A stretch of DNA of 6,607 bases, taken from NCBI GenBank assembly GCA_009785705.1, contig WQVS01000080.1, positions 1-6,607 on the forward strand. The letters run 5' to 3'. Of the stretch, positions 5,048 through 6,607 are shown one piece after another. A program made the position numbers and the translations under genes. The notes below the pieces were generated by a model. It saw only the letters and a program-made list of their open reading frames with translations. It made no database searches and was not told the origin of the DNA. Source of the DNA: Coriobacteriia bacterium (GTDB lineage: Bacteria > Actinomycetota > Coriobacteriia > WRKU01 > WQUG01). The stretch's first letter is position 1; every line of letters begins with the position of its first letter.

Positions 5048-5161
5048 CTACGAATCAGAACGCCGCAGGTTGCCTTTAGCTTTGCTGCACTTCGTTCGCT
5101 AGAACATTCGCAGGCGATGTTCGCTCACTGCGCTTGCATTCGAATCCTGCAGGGCGCACCA
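5048..5161 (+). repeat. att-like distal copy of the tRNA-Arg 3' half, split by a 69-bp insert
   Basis: Positions 5048-5071 match tRNA bases 3587-3610, and 5141-5161 match 3611-3631, 45 of 45 when joined. Identity stops right after CCA. There is no 5' half, so this is not a tRNA gene. It is the expected attachment repeat on the far side of an element integrated in tRNA-Arg. The 69 bases between the two parts sit in the T-loop. Confidence 0.82.
5072..5140. other. 69-bp insert in the T-loop of the duplicated tRNA fragment
   Basis: The insert lies between GGTT and CGAAT, with TT at both junctions, so the exact boundary may shift by two bases. Inside it GAACATTCGC (5102-5111) and GCGATGTTC (5114-5122) form a stem with one bulged base. 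GTTCGCT also occurs twice in the same direction (5094-5100 and 5119-5125). No frame, promoter or known short repeat is recognised. It could be a small hairpin-type repeat or debris of a second recombination event using the T-loop. Confidence 0.55.
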
Positions 5162-5243
5162 GAAAACCGCAGGTCAGAGCGTTATACTGACAAAATCAGC
5201 AAAGTCTAAATCGGTAAATGGGTACAATTTGGGTATAGAGATT

Positions 5244-6080
5244 TTAGCGTGCCCCTCTATGCCCTTCTGCATCGTCTAGCCGCATAAAGGCCGCTAGGGT
5301 TCCTCTTTTAAGTCCCATTGCCCTGTGAGAGTAAAACAGGTCTGTATTTTCTTTTGTGCACATTCCTGACAATTCAATATTTTCTGCAGGTATTCCAGCA
5401 CATATCAATGATTGCCTGTTGATTCCTTGTAAGTCTATGTAACTCTTATCTGGCTTTTTGCCACAAGACACAATGAAGTCACTGGCAAAATCAAAAGCTT
5501 GAGCAAATTCCTCTGCTACTTCATTACCCACTTCAAAACAACTTTTACAAATTGATGGTCCGATCCCTACCAGGATGTCTACCGGATCACTGTCATAATG
5601 GTCTGCCATCGATTGCAGTGTCTTTGCTCCTATTTGCCCTACGGTGCCGCGCCACCCTGCATGAGACAAGCCTATCGCCCTTTTCACTGGATCATAAAAG
5701 TACAAAGGCACGCAATCCGCATAAAAGGTTACAAGGGTAACACTGGGGTCATTGGTCACCAAGCCATCAATACCTTTGTAGTCGCAATCTCGCACTATCC
5801 CCTTGCCGCGGTCTTCTGCAGTAATCTGGCGTACTCTACAACCATGTGATTGCTTAGAGAAGACCATGCTTTCCACAGGGAAACCTAGACTGGCAATGCG
5901 ATAATAGTTTTGCATTACGACATCGGGATTGTCTCCCGTTAGGGCACTAAGGTTCATGCTACTGTATGCCCCTTCCGACGCGCCCCCAAGACGTGTGGTA
6001 AACAGATGATGGACACCCTTAGCTGCTTCGATGTGCTCAAAGGTACAGTGGCTTATCTCGTTATCATTTCGCAGAATCAT
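5244..6080 (-). CDS. pgeF: Peptidoglycan editing factor / laccase-domain purine nucleoside phosphorylase
   Basis: A complete 278-residue protein of the YfiH/PgeF/LACC1 family. Family members phosphorolyse or deaminate purine nucleosides. The E. coli protein is also linked to removing wrongly incorporated residues from peptidoglycan precursors; older annotations call it polyphenol oxidase. The motifs are all present: HHLFTTRLGGASEGAYSSMN (24-43), KQSHG with His79, ADCVPL with Cys123, SHAGWRGT with His140, and GPSICKSCFEVG (174-185). His79, Cys123 and His140 are the expected metal/active-site residues. A cytoplasmic location is expected, as no signal peptide is seen. The ATG overlaps the rarA stop by one base (TGATG), so the two are probably translationally coupled. 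The upstream ribosome binding site is poor. The gene ends about 80 bases from the distal tRNA repeat, at the core-genome side of the island. Confidence 0.93.
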   Translation of the reverse strand: MILRNDNEISHCTFEHIEAAKGVHHLFTTRLGGASEGAYSSMNLSALTGDNPDVVMQNYYRIASLGFPVESMVFSKQSHGCRVRQITAEDRGKGIVRDCDYKGIDGLVTNDPSVTLVTFYADCVPLYFYDPVKRAIGLSHAGWRGTVGQIGAKTLQSMADHYDSDPVDILVGIGPSICKSCFEVGNEVAEEFAQAFDFASDFIVSCGKKPDKSYIDLQGINRQSLICAGIPAENIELSGMCTKENTDLFYSHRAMGLKRGTLAAFMRLDDAEGHRGAR

Positions 6081-6607
6081 CAGTTATCTTCACTTCTTTC
6101 ACCGTCTTTATCTGAGACTTCCTTGCCACAAGAACCCTCATTAAGCTCTGGTTCTAGTTGCTGAGCATAGATCTTCTTAAGGCGAGTCTGGGCTCGCTCC
6201 TCCCAGCCCACCTTTCCAGGTGTGTAAAAATCTCCGCGCTGGATACCCTCAGGTAAATATTGTTGCTGTACCCAATTATTTGGGTAGACGTGAGGATAGA
6301 GATATGGTCCGTATTCGTCACTGCCAGGACGAGTACGGTCACGCAAGTGACTAGGGACTGGGCCTGCCTTTCCCTTTTCGACTGCCTCGTAAGCTTTAAC
6401 TATACCCATGCAAGCCGCGTTACTTTTCGGAGCTAGGGCCATGTAGCTTGCAGCTTGTGCTAAGTTAATGCGGCATTCGGGCATGCCGATAATTTCTGCA
6501 CTGCGAAAGGCTGCATCTGCAACAAGCAATGCTTGAGGGTCGGCATTTCCAATATCTTCTGAAGCAAAGATGAGAATGCGGCGCGCGATAAACTTTGGGT
6601 CTTCTCC
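6080..6607 (-). CDS. rarA: Replication-associated recombination protein A, C-terminal part (cut by window edge)
   Basis: The last 175 residues of a RarA/MgsA/WRIP1-type AAA+ ATPase (about 440 residues when complete), which acts at stalled replication forks in the cytoplasm. The frame is open to the right edge of the window. It begins GEDPKFIARRIL, followed by the hallmark SEDIGNADPQAL, then INLAQAASYMALAPKSNAA, VPSHLRD and the YLYPHVYPNNWVQQQYLPEG block. These are conserved features of the C-terminal helical/tetramerisation domain. The ATPase core lies outside the window. Apparent starts at 6529 or later are internal codons. The tail after KKIYAQQ is acidic and low in complexity (residues of about EPELNEG to SEDN). 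Its TGA overlaps the start of pgeF by one base, indicating one operon. Confidence 0.93.
   Translation of the reverse strand, partial: GEDPKFIARRILIFASEDIGNADPQALLVADAAFRSAEIIGMPECRINLAQAASYMALAPKSNAACMGIVKAYEAVEKGKAGPVPSHLRDRTRPGSDEYGPYLYPHVYPNNWVQQQYLPEGIQRGDFYTPGKVGWEERAQTRLKKIYAQQLEPELNEGSCGKEVSDKDGERSEDN

Larger units (their letters stand above)
3587..5161. mobile_element. Putative tRNA-integrated mini-island carrying a toxin-antitoxin module, no integrase
   Basis: The 3' half of tRNA-Arg (3587-3631) is duplicated at 5048-5071 plus 5141-5161. One repeat plus the interval is a unit of about 1530 bp. Duplicated tRNA 3' ends beginning in the anticodon loop are the usual product of tyrosine-recombinase integration, which keeps the target tRNA whole. 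Inside are a regulator remnant, paired short repeats and one intact toxin-antitoxin operon. No recombinase frame is visible on either strand. It may be the decayed remains of a larger island, or a small element once moved in trans. The repeats are seen directly; mobility is inference. Confidence 0.7.

Noticed and set aside
5048..5161. Second tRNA gene, possibly with an intron in the T-loop.
   Set aside because: The 5' half (acceptor strand, D arm, 5' anticodon stem) is absent, so no cloverleaf can form; it is a 3' fragment.

Overview
This 6.6 kb chromosomal window comes from a bacterium of moderate G+C. The organism is not certain. A tRNA-Arg gene with encoded CCA, the close rarA-pgeF pair and the protein flavour would suit a low-to-mid G+C actinomycetote (for example Coriobacteriia) or a Bacillota-like organism, but nothing here decides it. 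All protein genes are on the minus strand. The only plus-strand features are the tRNA and a short pseudogene remnant.

Region 1 (1-2037) is the proximal part of an osmoprotectant (glycine betaine/choline/carnitine type) ABC importer operon. In transcription order it reads permease (1384-2037), substrate-binding lipoprotein (336-1286), second permease (1-191, cut by the window edge). The ATPase is not in the window. Region 2 (2067-3485) is an apparently intact insertion sequence of about 1385 bp. It has one DDE transposase resembling the ISNCY/IS1202 group, 24-bp imperfect terminal inverted repeats and an identical 17-bp target duplication. It sits just upstream of the importer operon, between it and the divergent tRNA gene. 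Its left end supplies an outward-facing TTGACA hexamer.

Region 3 (3555-5161) is the most interesting part. An intact tRNA-Arg(ACG) is followed about 1.4 kb later by a second copy of its 3' half, from the anticodon loop through CCA. This is the classic signature of integration at a tRNA gene. The interval between the copies has no integrase. It holds a C-terminal remnant of what looks like an ATP-binding/winged-helix regulator, paired 11-bp-spaced repeats, and a complete Phd/YefM-ParE/RelE-type toxin-antitoxin operon flanked by about 60-bp imperfect direct repeats. The distal tRNA copy is itself split in its T-loop by a 69-bp insert.

Region 4 (5244-6607) is conserved housekeeping sequence: the C-terminal 40% of rarA (replication-fork AAA+ ATPase) and complete pgeF (laccase-domain purine nucleoside phosphorylase), overlapping by one base. 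The window therefore shows two layers of mobile DNA, an IS and a tRNA-targeted mini-island, lodged between a stress-response transporter and core genes. The toxin-antitoxin pair is the only intact cargo of the island.
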